From contig CM060731.1 of assembly GCA_030704615.1 (NCBI GenBank), positions 63,220,756-63,284,755 of the forward strand: DNA of 64,000 nucleotides. The letters run 5' to 3'. Under the pieces are notes generated by a model, which was not told the DNA's origin, did not search any database, and saw nothing but the letters and a program-made list of their open reading frames with translations. The DNA comes from Takakia lepidozioides (lineage: Eukaryota; Streptophyta; Takakiopsida; Takakiales; Takakiaceae). Below, piece by piece: positions 22,351 to 35,217 of the stretch (position 1 is the first letter of the stretch; the number at the start of each line of letters is the position of its first letter). The translations under genes and the position numbers were made by a program.

Positions 22351-23904
22351 ATGCTCACCTCTTTGAATTATCATCTTTATATACAACACCTGGGGGCATA
22401 TTGTAAATGATAGGCTGCAAATCTATGGCACTGCCAGTGGACCTGGGCTGCTAGGTGCCCCACAGCCAATGAAGATGTTGAATATGATATGGTTTAGTGA
22501 TGAGATACTAAGACATCAACAAGGTATTCTGCACCTTAAGGCTGACAAAAAGTGCCCCCAACCCCAATTTTACCCAACCAATTGGTTATGCAGTTTGCAA
22601 AACTCCAGGGTTGTCATTGGCATGTGGCCACATTTTCCACGCTCAGCTTGGATGAGCCAAGTGCATAGTGTGAGACAGAAAAGCTGAGTCAGCTGCTTTA
22701 TCTTTCTCTTTCAAACCCTGTGTCTCCTTGGTCATTGGTTGAAAAGATCTTACAATGTGAGAGGTCCTATTTCTCTCTGCCCAATCCCTTCTCTAGTGTT
22801 ACTTGGCTTTCCCCCTCAATGGGGTGTGCCTCTCCAAAGCGTGGAGTTACGTTTTCCTCAGAGGCGCTCCCTCGTTATCCCTCTCTGATACAATCTTTTC
22901 CCTCTGAAGCCCCACCTCTTCATTAAACACGTACAAACTCCGCAATACCGATCGCCAGCCACCGCTCTCCTGCTCTGGTGCTCAGCATACTGCCAGCATG
23001 TACTCCCTCCACAGTGCTGACACCGCGCAATGCTCCTGCATTAGCGCCGAGTGCCCTGCAATCAATGATCATTCGGATAAGACAATAGCCCTCTTAAACC
23101 TTAAAGCTAATAGCAACATGTAACCTTTCAGTTAGAAGTTGCTTCACATGTGGAAAAAGCCAAGTTCATGTTAGATATCAGGTCAGTCAACTCTTGGGTA
23201 TCAGATGGACAGTTCCATTACGAGTTAGATCAGCCACTTGAGCCATCTGAAAATGTATACAAAGAACTGCTAAGGTTTCCTGTGCTTGCATTTTACATTT
23301 GACCCTCACCCTCATGCCCATGCAGAGAACAACCGTAGCCCAACAACAAGGATTAGTATACCTTCCCATCATGTCCCTTCAGTTCCTCCAACAATTGCGC
23401 CCGACTTTTATCCCACACCAGGACACGCTGATCGTCTCTATTTTGCATCGCCCACAATTCATTCTCAGATGGATGGGGCAGCAGTTTTTCGCGAGCATAG
23501 GGAAAGTGCGCCACTTAAAAGGCATGACAAATGCTCCAGTTCTCCACGTGGTCTATCTCATTACCTCCTCCTTCGAAACAATGATTGGAACCCACTGTCT
23601 GCATAAAGATCCTCTTGACATGTGAGCCTTATTTGCCTTGGGTCTCTGCCCTCACTGTCAGCAACTCCAAGCTAGCACAAGGCCCTCCATTGCACAAGGA
23701 TGGTGAAGTGGCACCTATATATTAGTACTACATACCTATCAACAATCAAGTTCATCTCAGGGAAGTAAGCACCCCATGGATAAACTATTCACGAAATTAT
23801 AAATGCTTCATTTGAGCTCCCCCACTTCTACAATCACTGTATATCTATCAATTGAATCTTTCTTCCCTTGCTTTGTTTACAAATTGATTCTGTTTCAAAC
23901 CATG
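22351..23904. other. no gene recognised
   Basis: Two overlapping plus-strand frames of just over 100 codons at 23286-23625 show no recognised motif. The rest is unremarkable and AT-rich. Confidence 0.4.
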
Positions 23905-25987
23905 CTATTCCTTATTAAGCTTGCTTTTCCACCATGTCCCTTGCCAAGACCGTCCAGATGCTTCCTGCCTATCCACTATCAATCTCTTTCCAACCCCATT
24001 CCCAGCTGTGTCTGCAAGGCTGTCTTTTTCTCCATCTCTTCCGTCCCTGATACGCACCTTCAAGTCTGCAACTTTGTCAATCACTCCCTGCATACAGCCA
24101 TTTACAGATAAGATTCCAGATCTGATAATCTTTTCATTTCTCCAAAACTTCAAAGCGAAAGACACAGAGGAAGGACACTTGTGGTCAATTAACTGGGAAG
24201 AATATAGAATATAGAACAACGTAAAATGTGCTGTAGGTAAGAATCAAGCACTTTCCAATGAAGAAATTGTAAATACAGGCCTGTATGCTTAACCAAAAGT
24301 TCCTTCTGCCGTATATATGGGCATGTTACAGGAAGACTTGGTAGATGCAAGGTCATAATTTTTCCCCCAAGGGTCAGAGCAACCTTACCTGCACAGCAAT
24401 ATCAAATGCATCCCTCGCAGTGTCCAACGGACTTGCCCGAGGATCTGCATACACCAACCCTGGGATCAATTGAACCACTGCCTCTCGCATCCTCTCTATT
24501 TCTTTGAGTGGAATGCCAAGAAGGACATCCTCAATACTTGCATTTCTTGACCGGATGTCGTCTTCAGGTATAAACACCGAGTACTGTGAGTAGTTGGAAG
24601 GCAGATGCCAAATATATTGGGAATAGGCAGAGTCCACGTGAAAAAAGACTGGGATACAACCTGCCAGCATTGAATCAAAAATTGAGCGGCGGGTGAAAGA
24701 GTCCCCCTGGGGTTGCAAACAAAAAACGGATTCCTCGAAGAGTTTCATGACCACTGCCGGTGAATGGCAGGCGCTTTCACCCTTGTCACATTCCAACAGC
24801 CGACAATGCTGTGAGCTTCCACATTGGTCCATAATATGTCCTCGGATGGAGGTGGAAATCTCAGGGCGTGGTGCCCCAGCAAAACTAAACAGTGCAGTCC
24901 GCACCATCTTTCTTGTGCGATCTTGCCAACCCTGAATTTCAGAGTCTGATGTAGGATGAAAGTAGGTGGGATAAGGGATCCCAAAGTCATTGGTATGCCA
25001 AGGGCTTGACTCAATCACTAACACTGTCATGTTCAACACAGCAGGGAGGACCAAGAGCTTGTTACCCCAGCTCCTCTCTTCATCAGTCTCTCTCCGAAAA
25101 TCCCAAGTAATGCGTCCACCAACCATGAAGTGATCACGGCCACCAAGAGTTGCCCATGGAGACTGGCTTTGTAGCCAGTTAACTAATTTAGAGGGTGCCG
25201 CATCTCTCACAGAGACATTGCCCCCCCAAAGATTGGGGGAGATTTCGAGGCCAGCATAAAAGGGCACAAAGAAAGCGGCAGCTTGGCTCGAATCATTTGT
25301 TAGGCATTTGTATTGCTTCATTCTGTTGTGAAAGATGACCTCCACCGCAAACTGGTTGGTAGCAAACCATCCTCTTTCTGAGAAGACGTGATCCACATCT
25401 TCCATTGCCGGGCCTAGCCCCGCATTGGCCAAATACTTGCACATGTTGGTCCAAGGGCTCAGCGTCTGGCATTCTTCAAGAATTTGTTCGTTGAACTCCC
25501 TCGGGATGCCGTGGACGTATATGTACCGATCCTTGCAGGGATCCCCTAGCTTGATGGTGGGGCCGTCTTCTTTAGATGCAGTCACCGCCTTTACTCCTAC
25601 TCTAGTAGCAAACCTTCTTCCAGATAGCCCTCCGTCCACGACGCCCTCTCCCCTTTTACGCCCCCCTCCCTCTCCCTCCATCTGATAGGTGTCTCTCTCC
25701 GCCGCTGCGACATCAAGGGGTTCCCTCGTATGCCAAACGGACTTGCTGAGTTTGGCTTTGTCATTCTGGGAAGAATGTGGATTCCAGCTCCCTAAGCCTA
25801 AGCCTCGAGATTCAAATGAGAAGAAGAGTATTACAACCAGCCACCACACGGCGAGCCCCAGTCCTACAAAAAAATAGCGCATCTTCAGGCGCGACAAGCC
25901 AGCCTTGTCCATCTTTTCTCGAAACGCACTCCTCTTCCTTGCCTGGATGTGCCCTTGCGACATTAATCCGACATCAGCAGTTTCCAT
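23905..25987 (-). CDS. GT47 exostosin-family glycosyltransferase (MUR3/xyloglucan galactosyltransferase clade)
   Basis: A Golgi type II membrane glycosyltransferase predicted to add sugar side chains to a cell-wall glucan. Exon 1 is 25987-24389 (533 codons, donor CAG|GTAAGG) and exon 2 is 24087-23905 (acceptor TGCAG|GGAGTG), giving 593 aa. Residues 38-57 form one membrane segment after a basic cytosolic tail. The lumenal exostosin domain starts near 150 ([16 protein letters not shown]) and has [55 protein letters not shown], and the sugar-nucleotide region [20 protein letters not shown] followed by AGCIPVFF. Exon 2 adds [18 protein letters not shown], matching the C-terminal helix of this clade plus a basic tail. 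No break is seen. Substrate specificity within the clade cannot be told from sequence alone. Confidence 0.9.
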
Positions 25988-28090
25988 TCACCATTGCGTT
26001 TTGCAAAGGCAACTCTCTCGTCTCCGAATCCAACGAAAACATCCAATGTGGCCCCCACCCTCGCACTCTGAATCTAGCACACCTTTGTCAATCTCCATTC
26101 CTGCTCTGTTTCTACTCTCGATTCCTCAACAGATCCTGTATTAGGTTTCCTCTTCCAAGACAATCGAATCGCCCGCCCCTTTCGTCTCTCAATCATTCTC
26201 AGACAGACAAAACATCAAGAACTGCCTTTCCAGCCACCTCAACGGCCTCCGCACCCTCCAGACTTGCTAACTAAGCAAGATCCGCGCAAACCATGGCTAC
26301 CTGAGCTTCACATCTCTCTCCTTGGCCTTCCTTCCCGCTGCATCCATTCTCAGACAACCAAATTGCGCAAAATCGTAACAGAAGACAGCCTAAAACCCCG
26401 AATCGCTCCCAAAACCTCTAAATGCTTGGACAGCGATCACAGAGAGCAGGAATTGGACTCGGATCCAAAAGAAAACAGACAGAGAGTGCAGATTTGGCCT
26501 CGGATTTGAAGGCAGGGCAGCAAGAAATCAGGCTCGAAAAACGCTACCCCTTCCTTGTCGCCTACTGGGTAACTCCCCCGCTTTACGGTCTTGGAAGCAT
26601 CTGGATGGATGGCATCCAGGCACAATGGATGATAAACTGGTTTATTGCTCTGTCACTCCCGATCTGCATTCATCCTCGGGAATCTCGGAGGTACTATCAT
26701 TCATTAAATGGATCGCTGGCATCTTATTCCGCGGATGAGCTTGATGGATGAGTGACATTATTCATTCATGTCTACAAGCATTCACGATTCCAAGAGGCCT
26801 TCGTGGAATTCAAACCTGCTCTACGTGGCGCACTGCTCATTCTGGCGTATTAACCGTCTGACCTAAATTTCGTTGCAAATAGAAAGTGCCCTTTGCACTT
26901 TTTTTCCAATGAGGTGGCGCCTCGTCAGAGGGAGTCATCATAAAGACCAGTAAATGATAGATCAGGTGTTGTCGTGATTGCATTCTTTGCTAAGCATTCT
27001 TCTCCCATAAACTCTTAGAGGTACAGGAACAATTCCCTTGACGGAATTGAAGAGGTGAGAGTACCCAGGACAATAGAGAATGTAAGGTCACAAGAAAGAA
27101 TTTTGCTGCCAATCTGTAGGGTGAGGTGGACATAGGAATGAGTGTTTCACTGAATTTACATTGCAACGATGTGGGATGCATGCAAGCAGGTACCTTAGTT
27201 GGTGAGCTAGCTAAAGCTATGGCAGGAGATGATCCAACTTGAAGGGTCATTTGGAAGTCCTGCTATGGTATGTCCTGAAAGTCCTCATGCTACAGTCCTT
27301 AGCCTTCATTTGCCCCAGGAGTGTGTTTGCAACTATTGTGGTGGATGGAAAGAGATTTCTCTTCTCTCCGTCCTCATTCCTACCTGCCAATACTTCTCAT
27401 AAACACACGACACTTAACATCACTTCAGACTACAAGGCAGCAACTGCTTACAACCATGGGATGGTGGAAAGGGTGGTCAAGAAGCTTGGAAATATCCCAG
27501 AGGTGGACATTTGTCCTGTTTATCTGCTATACATACGTCCTCAGGTGTGTTGAAGTAGAGTAAAACCGCATTTGTATACCATAGTCTGTCCTTAACCCTC
27601 AAGAACCTGCAACCATTCACACAATACAGCCACCTACATGACAAGTTTGTCTTTAAAACACTACAATTTACAGTTTCTCCAGCTGAGTGACTTGGTGGAT
27701 GGTGACCCACACCAATGAGCACAATGTCATCATTTATGTTGTGTAAAGTCTTAACACCGCACCCCTTCCTTCTCTCACCCTTTCCTTCTCTCTTCCTTTA
27801 TCGTATGGTTACAAACACCTCACGTAGGAGAGAATTCATGAGATGTAGCTTGCTTATTGGCACTTGTATGTGGACCTAGTTTTGGGGGAAAATAAAGAGA
27901 CAGAAAAACTTTTGTGAGGAGAATGCCCATGGAGGCCAAGAGGGGGACCTCTGCGACACAGTACACAACAACAGAAACCAGCTCTGGCAAGGTTTAGGAA
28001 TCTCATGAGTCACCTGTATCTTTCTCTGGTCTCGCAATGAGGTAGGGCACGACAGAAAGTAGTGCTGTTGTCTCCCCATTGAGGTGGAAA
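25988..28090. other. intergenic, no gene recognised
   Basis: It holds the GT47 5' region (minus). A plus-strand ORF at 27239-27553 (104 codons, with IVVDGKRFLFSPSSFLP) has no recognised family and is unsupported as a gene. Confidence 0.4.
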
Positions 28091-29084
28091 AATCTTATCA
28101 TAACAAGCAATCTTATTTCAACCTCCAGTGACACAGAGAAAACGAATGCAGCGTCTTCACGTGGATGCAGTGATAGAGACAAGTGTTGATGGGAATGGGT
28201 GCAATCCAGTAAATGAAGACACAAGTCAGCAACTTTTACAGAACACCTTGAAACTCATGTTGCCAGGTAATATAGCCATATCGAAAGTAAGTTTTCTCTG
28301 ACCTCTATAGACCATTAAGTTTCTATCTGCAGCCTCATCACAAGCCATGAGCTACTTCTGCACTTCAGCTCTTACCAGAAAACCAGATGTACTTAAGCAT
28401 TGCCCAGGCCCTGATCCCTTGTCAAATTTGACAGGAAATAAGTCTCTAGGAGTTTTTGAGGAAGCTTACATGCCACTAGGATACAAAGCTGGTCGAACCA
28501 CACATAAATTTGAGCCATGACTGGTGAATTGAGGGGTGAGTCGTTGCAGCATTATGTATATATCTAAAGTCAAGTCATCGTCTATTTCAAACGTGATTGT
28601 GCTCTGTAGAATAGAAGCGGTGATAAAAATTCAGGCCAAGTACAAAGCAATGCTACAGCAACGTTTGTTCGCAAGTCGCAAATTTGCAGTCACGACCCTT
28701 CAAGGGGTTGTTAGAGGGTGCCTGGTACGGTGAGCCCTTCTCATTCTTCATAGGCAAGAGGAGAATGCAGCGGTGGTTATTCAAACCCACTATCGAGGAT
28801 AGTTTGGAGGAATCATCTCAAAGGTTATGCTTGCCCACGTGAGAAAACTGCAGGCATGTAAAAAATCCACTAGTTCTGTAGGTGCTTCTTACTGTCAAAT
28901 TGCGAATTTGAAGATCCAGCAGCACTGGCAGGGAATGACATCCCATAGAATGTTTCTCAAAGTTGTGAAATCTGTTTTGAAGATCCAGAGCTGCTGGCAT
29001 AGAGATCAGGTTCAGCAGCTAGTAGTAGAATGGAGAAAATCAGCAACTGTCATTCAAAGTTGTTGCCAGGTATACAAGTTACAT
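28091..29084 (+). pseudogene. IQ-motif protein pseudogene, copy B
   Basis: A direct, near-identical copy of 15555-16600 including the same intron (GTAATATAGCC...CTATCTGCAG). It keeps a better reading frame than copy A in the two upstream exons (VDAVIETSVDGNGCNPVNED; then SSQAMSYFCTSALTRKPDVL through to EEAYMPLGYKAGRTTHKFEP). The IQ units IEAVIKIQAKYKAMLQQRLF and VTTLQGVVRGCLVR follow, then TGA where copy A has CGA. The TAG after the HYRG-equivalent is present in both copies. Copy B lacks about 48 bp near 28126 and about 17 bp near 29070 relative to copy A. It ends abruptly against the PPR pseudogene. Confidence 0.7.
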
Positions 29085-30070
29085 TGTGGTAGTCACCACA
29101 CACCCGCAGGTTCCTGGCGTTCTGATTAGCCCATAAACAATGGTTAGCTTCTCACTATGATGTCGTAGATAAATTTCATTTTGCTCCTCCTCCAAGTCAT
29201 GCAAAACAAAGCGCGTGTCAGGTACATACCCAGCCTCTTTCATCCGACCAGACAATCTCTTCAGCTCAGAATGGATTTCCTCAATTTGGGGATCTGCAGT
29301 TTGTCATCTACAACGAATGTATGCAACTGGTTGTCGACCTCAATGCAGCTGCACCTTGGCTCCTTTCTGACACCTTTTTCCTGCATCAATTTTCTCACCT
29401 TTGCTGTATCATCCCACCTGCCAGCCGCAGCATAGATGTTCGATAGCAGCACATAAGCTGAAGGGTTCTGTGGATTCGAGAACGTTTTTGGCTGCACGTT
29501 CTGCTACTTCCACACAGCCATGAATTCTGCAGGCAGCAAGAATTCACACCCCTCCACACCCCAGCATCTGGTTTGATTGGCCTTTGGTTAACCCAAATTC
29601 TCAGCCTCATCCACTCTCCCTGCACGGCCAAGAAGGTCCACCATGCAACCAAAATGCTCCTATGCAGGAGTCTTGACTCATGGAATCAAAGTAGTGGCAG
29701 CCCTTGACATCCACCGGGCCCACTTGGCTACATGCAGAAAGAAGAGATATCAAGGTGACACTGTCTGGCTTCAAGCCTTCCTGCTGCATTTGTTCAAATA
29801 GTTGGAGAACCTCCCTACAACACCCATGCTGACCAGATCCTGCAATCATCACACTCCATGAGACCAAATCTCGTTCAGACATACATACTGCCCAACACCT
29901 GCCGTGCATCATGCACACTCCCACATTTGGAATACATGTTCACAAGGGCATTCTCCAAATTAATCTCTAACACAATTCCAGCTTTCATGATGTCAGGATG
30001 GACCCTTTTTCAGGGCTCCTAAGCTAGTGCATGCAAATGAAGGATATCCTGTTGGGTTTCACTCCTTGCA
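29085..30070 (-). pseudogene. PPR-DYW class pseudogene fragment
   Basis: Minus-strand pieces in order: CMSERDLVSWSVMIAGSGQH and QMQQEGLKPDSVTLISLLSA (29900-29740), HFGCMV.. and LLGRAGRVDEAE-like sequence in shifted frames (29650-29560), SAYVLLSNIYAAAGRWDDT and VRKLMQEKGVRKEPRCSCIE (29470-29340), then remains of the E+/DYW start (EKLTIVYGLIRTP, NLRVCGDYH) to 29085. Frameshifts and stops lie between each block. The catalytic zinc part of DYW (HxE, CxxC) is missing because the copy ends against IQ copy B. Confidence 0.75.
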
Positions 30071-31599
30071 TAGACCAGGCTACCACCACCAAAGCGAGCA
30101 TCTTCCCAATCATGGGGAACAAAAGTAGAACTACTTTAAAAACCTCATGGTATGATCGTAACATCTGTCAAGGATGGAGAAGGTTTCCACCCAATCAGGC
30201 AAGATAAATCACCCCGCCTTAATTTGCGTATTTGAAGGCAGAGGCCATGGTGTACTGGAGAAAAAGGAATGGGACTCGCATTTCACGCTTGCTCCGCACG
30301 GCTGCAGCATGCAAGCCATGAATTCTGTCAGATGTGTGCAGTAGTTGTCATAAACCTGAATCCAGACTCGCCATGGCACTCCGAGGGGTGTGGGAAACGA
30401 GCCTGGTAGGCGTGCACGCAAGTAAAGAGCCCCCCACCACTAGCAACACTCCACGGGGCTGACTTCTGACTACTTCTTCCACCACCTTCAAATCATCGCT
30501 AAGGTAGAAACACCCAAATATATGCATGATTCAGCTCAAATCCTGTAGATTGCTACAATGCCCTGGCTGAGCACAAAATAAAAAGCATACTCCTGCAATC
30601 AAGGAGGTTCTGTTGATTGACATCCATGCGGATATAGGCCATTCAAATTACTATATTCACCAAATGGGATATGATGACCTGAGCAGGAGAACAGCAAGAA
30701 GCCATAGAAGAGGCACTGGTCATTAAAAATTCCGAAGGGCATATGTGAAAAAGGGGGGCTTGTATCTGTAAACTCCACACCGTACTGTGGGGAGGGGCCT
30801 GGTAGAAGGAAGAAGACCTGAAGATCTGATTAGGACCAATTTGCAATCCATGAAGAGATAGAGAGCCGAGGGAGGAAGAGGAACAGAAGGGGACAAGAGC
30901 TCCCGGCGGAGAGCTCTCAACAAGAAGCTTTTAGTTCCAATAAAGCTGTAACTAAGAAGTACCGCAAAATTTGTGGTGAACGCAGCGTCGAATAGAGCGG
31001 ACGACATAGAGCTGTGAGCTGTTGGGTTGGCTTTCATGGACTTGTCGCAGGCCGCGACCCTGTGCTACAACTTCAATACAGCATTTTTTCTTCCGCTCTC
31101 CTCCATTACGAGCAACCAAGAGCCTTCAGCATTACAGAAAGAAGATGAAGCACCATGAGGGTAGCAATCAAGTACAGGAGAGGTCTTTTAAATGCGGTCA
31201 CGTGAACAACAAGCACTAAGCAGGATTGTGAATGTCGTGAAATGGCTGATTGGAAAGGGAAGGTTTATGAATGTAGCGTAAGAAAGGAAGGGGCTACAAA
31301 AGATTGAAACTTCAGGTGAAAGAAGGCAAACAGAATCAGATTCACACTTTGACTGTAAGAGACAGAGAAGAGACATTCTCACAAACTGAGAGGGAGACTG
31401 CCAGAGTCGGACAACGTTGAGCAACATAATTTGATGAGCGTACGAAGAATTCTGTCGGCAAAATGCTAACGAAGACAAAAGTGAGAAGGAGACGCGGGAT
31501 TGGCCCGCTAACCTCAAAACTAAGCAGAAGTCTTTACAAATTGGTGCCTTCGCTATGCTAGGCTATGACGTCGAGATCAAAAAGAGGGAGAGCGCTACC
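30071..31599. other. no gene recognised
   Basis: Short overlapping ORFs only. Minus ORFs at 30643-31037 are Ser/Pro/Leu-rich without motifs. Confidence 0.4.
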
Positions 31600-31872
31600 A
31601 AATAGAAGCTCCATTGCAAGATGGACAGCAATGCCCTCAACCTTGAAGGGATGCCAAACTCACCCGGAACAGCCACATCAATTGGCTGTTTTGGAGCATG
31701 CTGACATGCACTCCTTAAGCACCCCCACTTGAATGGATTCTAGAGACTTAGCCTGGTGGGAGTTATCAACCCATATTGCAGATGCGTACTCCAAGGCAGG
31801 TCTAATAACGCGACAAGAGGAGAGAGAGAGAATGAGAGGATTTAGTATTTCGGTTGAGCAGTAACAGTTCAA
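31600..31872 (-). mobile_element. LINE fragment, region after the reverse transcriptase
   Basis: VIRPALEYASAIWVDNSHQA followed by KSLESIQVGVLKE matches the conserved segment downstream of RT in this LINE family and is nearly the same as VIRPTSEYASDLWVDNTNQG in the copy at 41.9 kb. A shifted frame continues ACSKTANVAVPGEFGIPS. It is a short 5'- and 3'-truncated relic. Confidence 0.7.
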
Positions 31873-32801
31873 TGTTCACATTGATTCCTGCATTATCTCG
31901 GTAAATCTGTTTGTTTCTTTCAAGGCTCCCTTGAGATGCATGACAACCATATCTGATCAGTTTCAAGGATGGACACAGCGTATTTTTTGTGGGTCACTGT
32001 AGCCATCAGCCAATGCTGGTGTGGATTCAAAGAGCTTCTGCACTTTATTCCCTCCATCGCGTCCAGTGCCCACTAGTGATGGAGAAAGCCACTAGTTGCA
32101 TGTAGAGAGGGAAGCATATGCTTCAACCACTGCTTTAAAAGAACTGGCCCGAATATTTATGCTTGCTGTATTAGCCCAATATCTCCTTTTGTTCTTGAAG
32201 TTCACTGCTTTCTTTGGGTCAACATTAAAACCAGCCTGAGAGTAACAAGAAAACAATGGGGTGGTTCACTAACCAACTGCCGAAATTGGCAAAGTGTTGT
32301 ATGCATTTCATCAAGTTACAACTTGTTGTCAAACCAATTGGATTGTTCGCCCCAGACTGCACTGTTTTTAAATTGCAGGGAAAAACTGACAATTCCTATC
32401 AACAAGGAACTGTGGGTATGTCCAACACCATCAGATCTGGAAGTGACACGCTGCAGACAGTGGTGGAACCTAGGGCAGTGCAGCTGATTCCATCTATGCT
32501 GACCACTTCACTGCATCAAAATAGCAAAAGCAAGAGCGATGCTTTCTTTTGATAGCACAGAACTGATACCAACAATAGTCGGGCTCATGTTGAATTCTCA
32601 TAGGCTGACTCTTTCTTTCCCTTCGTAAAGCAATTCTGCTTACGAGATGTAAGCTCACTCCTTCTCTTTTGAAAATTCTTCACTCGGGGCACGGAACAGG
32701 TGCGGTGCTTCACTGGTTCATACCTTACCCTACACGTCTCTTGTCCCAAGCTCCGTGTTACGATCACAAGAACACATTAGAGAGTTTTGTTGGTGGGCAA
32801 T
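31873..32801. other. intergenic, no gene recognised
   Basis: One plus-strand 98-codon ORF (32256-32552) has no known motif. It probably contains the 5' region of the F-box gene. Confidence 0.4.
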
Positions 32802-33885
32802 ATGGAGGAGGAGATTTGGAGCAGGCTCCCTTTGGAGTTAGTGATGCTAGTGCTGGCCTGTTTGCCATATCCAAGTCTTGCCCGCTTTAAGTCGGTTTGC
32901 AAGTTGTGGAACTCCCTCCCATCCACTGCTTCTTTCCAACAACTCTGTCAGCACCTCCCTCTTCACCAACACTCCTATCTCTTGTTTTTTGGCAAATACT
33001 GCAAGGATGTATACTGCCAAGATGTTTGTACGTTGTATGCCCCCACAACTCGACGGTGGCACAAGATCGGCCTCAACCTCCCCAAGCATCATTCAGTATA
33101 CGGAGTTCCGGGTGCTGCAGATGGAGGCTTATTTTGCACATTAATGGACAAAGACTTAGGGATTGTTTACAATCCTCTGTTGAACAGTTCCAGACAATTG
33201 CCTACAATTGCCTTCCCTGCCTCACGACAATTCAACAGATTTGTACGTGGAAAGTGTACATATGATTGTGGATAGATGCAGCAACACCTACAAGGTCCTT
33301 GTGACGTCAACCGACGACGACGACGACGACGGAGTACGTTGGAGAACGCACATCTACGACTCAACTTGCGATTGTTGGACCGAGACTGGAAACATGCCCT
33401 CAATAACCTCTCGGTGTTGTTCAGGAAGTGTGATATGCGGCCTTACTCTCTTCGTTCTAATTTTTACACATGAGAACGAGAAAGACTACATTTTGATAGC
33501 TTGTGACATTGGCACGGGTGTGTGGACTAAAGTTGCTGTACCGATGGTTGGTGGGCCGCATCGCGGCCGAATTCACGTCTCACCAACAGTCTGTGTGTGG
33601 GAGTTGAAAGTTTCTACAAGGAGTGCAGAGTGGCTGGAGATTGCAAGAACTGATGAGGTTGCAGGAACTAAGCTTAGTTTCGAGGGGATGTACTATTTTC
33701 AAGTGGTGAGCCATGACAATCTCTTATTCATGTGGACCAGACGCAATGAAGTAATTGTGATATATGACATGAAGCAACACACATGGACATCCACTGGATT
33801 TCCACCTGAATTGCCAATGAGGGCCAAGCTACACATGGACTCTGTGGGTTTGGTTGGCGGTCTTAGTTTTGGTGCAAAAGTCTAG
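32802..33885 (+). pseudogene. F-box/kelch-type protein gene with one frameshift
   Basis: F-box proteins recruit substrates to SCF ubiquitin ligases. From ATG 32802 the protein begins MEEEIWSRLPLELVMLVLAC and continues ARFKSVCKLWNSL, a clear N-terminal F-box, then a kelch-like region (ARRW-type WHKIGLNLPKHH). Near 33243-33250 the frame must shift by one base: the first frame ends at a TAG at 33273, while the second continues SVHMIVDRCSNTYKVLV, an Asp run, WRTHIYDSTCDCWTETGNMP and later MYYFQVVSHDNLLFMW to the TAG at 33883. No other break is seen and the gene is intronless, as is common in this family. A sequencing error at one base would make it intact. Confidence 0.75.
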
Positions 33886-35217
33886 CCAAGCTTTTCTTTT
33901 GTTTTTGAACATGTTCCAATTCCATCGGAGTGCAAGAAACGCGGAGTGCAAGAAACTGGGAGACTTGTATGGCTTCTTCTTTCCCTTCCCTTGTTGGGCT
34001 CCCATGAGCCATGTGCTTGGTGCCTCATGGCATGGTTACTTTGAAGGAGATTAGTTTTTCAAAAGTTCAGGTGGGGCAAGATTGGAATGTGCAACATGCA
34101 TATTGATGTGATGAAGTTGGTTGTCCCTTATGTGCTCATAACTCTTGAAAGCCTCCTAACCAGTACCCAACATTAATATACTGGCAACACGTATACTGCA
34201 CTCTTCATCATATACTTCACAACACCAGCCTAAACAGCCTGCATGACAACTTTAACATCCCTACTACAGCTATCCACCACTGTTTCAGCAGTATCCATCT
34301 TATCGCCATCCAGTCCCTCACAGCCCTCATCACTAACAAACACAAACTAGAACAAACTCATGCATAAGGTTTTAGTTTCAGGTGTTACGGCACCTCTGTC
34401 CTTATAGGGCCCACCCTTGAAAAGGGGAAGTAGCTGTAAGGTGAAGTGGCTCTTAGTTAGGCCGGCTCTGGCCGGAGTCTTTTCTCTCTATCTCTACTGC
34501 ACTCTATGTAACTGTAATTAGTCATGTTGTCCAACACTTGACATTCTTCTTTCACACTTCCACATTGTCTTGTTAGCTTATTATTCACCAAGGAGCTTTT
34601 GAATTGTGGAGATACTATTACCATCTCCCTTGTTCTGGAGTCCACATTTTACATGGCACATTTCGGGCTTACGGCTGATTGCTGCAAAGAAGATGTGTAA
34701 CTTGCATGCTTGACCCATGACAGTAGCATGATGCATCTGTTTATCCAAGTGCTTCTGAACTTGACCAACACAATCTTGGGAAAAGCTCCATCCAAAAGTT
34801 TGGCAATACCACGGTCCTGAAGCAAAGATCCGAGATACAAATACAGCTTCTTGTCCGCGACCACTAACAAGGTGCGGGAAGAATAGCCTGTAAACTCACC
34901 TGGTTTTATATGTAAGATTGGATACACTGGCAGACAATATCCTGCTCACCCTTAGATGACTCGAGACATCGAACATGAAGATCTCTGCCTGACAAAATTT
35001 CAGTGACAGATAATGGGTGAATGGCAGTTACCTTTCCAAAGTGCTAAATGTACAAGCACAGACCCCTCTTTATTGGTCATCAGTCATCACTGAACTGAAA
35101 ATAGACTCGCAAATTTTCAAACTCAAGCAGGAGACAGGAGACAGTGGAAGTCCTGGGACACCATGATTTTTACATAGTAAAGTGAGCCAGGGGTTAGACA
35201 TAGGGATCACTGCTTGC
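33886..35217. other. intergenic with unidentified minus-strand coding-like segments
   Basis: Two minus-strand stretches look exon-like. One at about 35050-34915 reads FGKVTAIHPLSVTEILSGRD. The other, at about 34880-34750 after a TTTACAG acceptor, reads YSSRTLLVVADKKLYLYLGS. They are separated by a donor-like CCAG|GTGAGT, but the first frame has a TAA just before it. No family was recognised. The remainder shows nothing. Confidence 0.25.

Noticed and set aside
22113-22366. Repetitive ORFs of about 80 codons on both strands
   Set aside because: The repetition follows the DNA tandem repeats exactly in every frame, as expected for non-coding repeats.
27239-27553. Plus-strand 104-codon ORF as a gene
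   Set aside because: No motif, no partner exons and an equally long overlapping frame; treated as chance.
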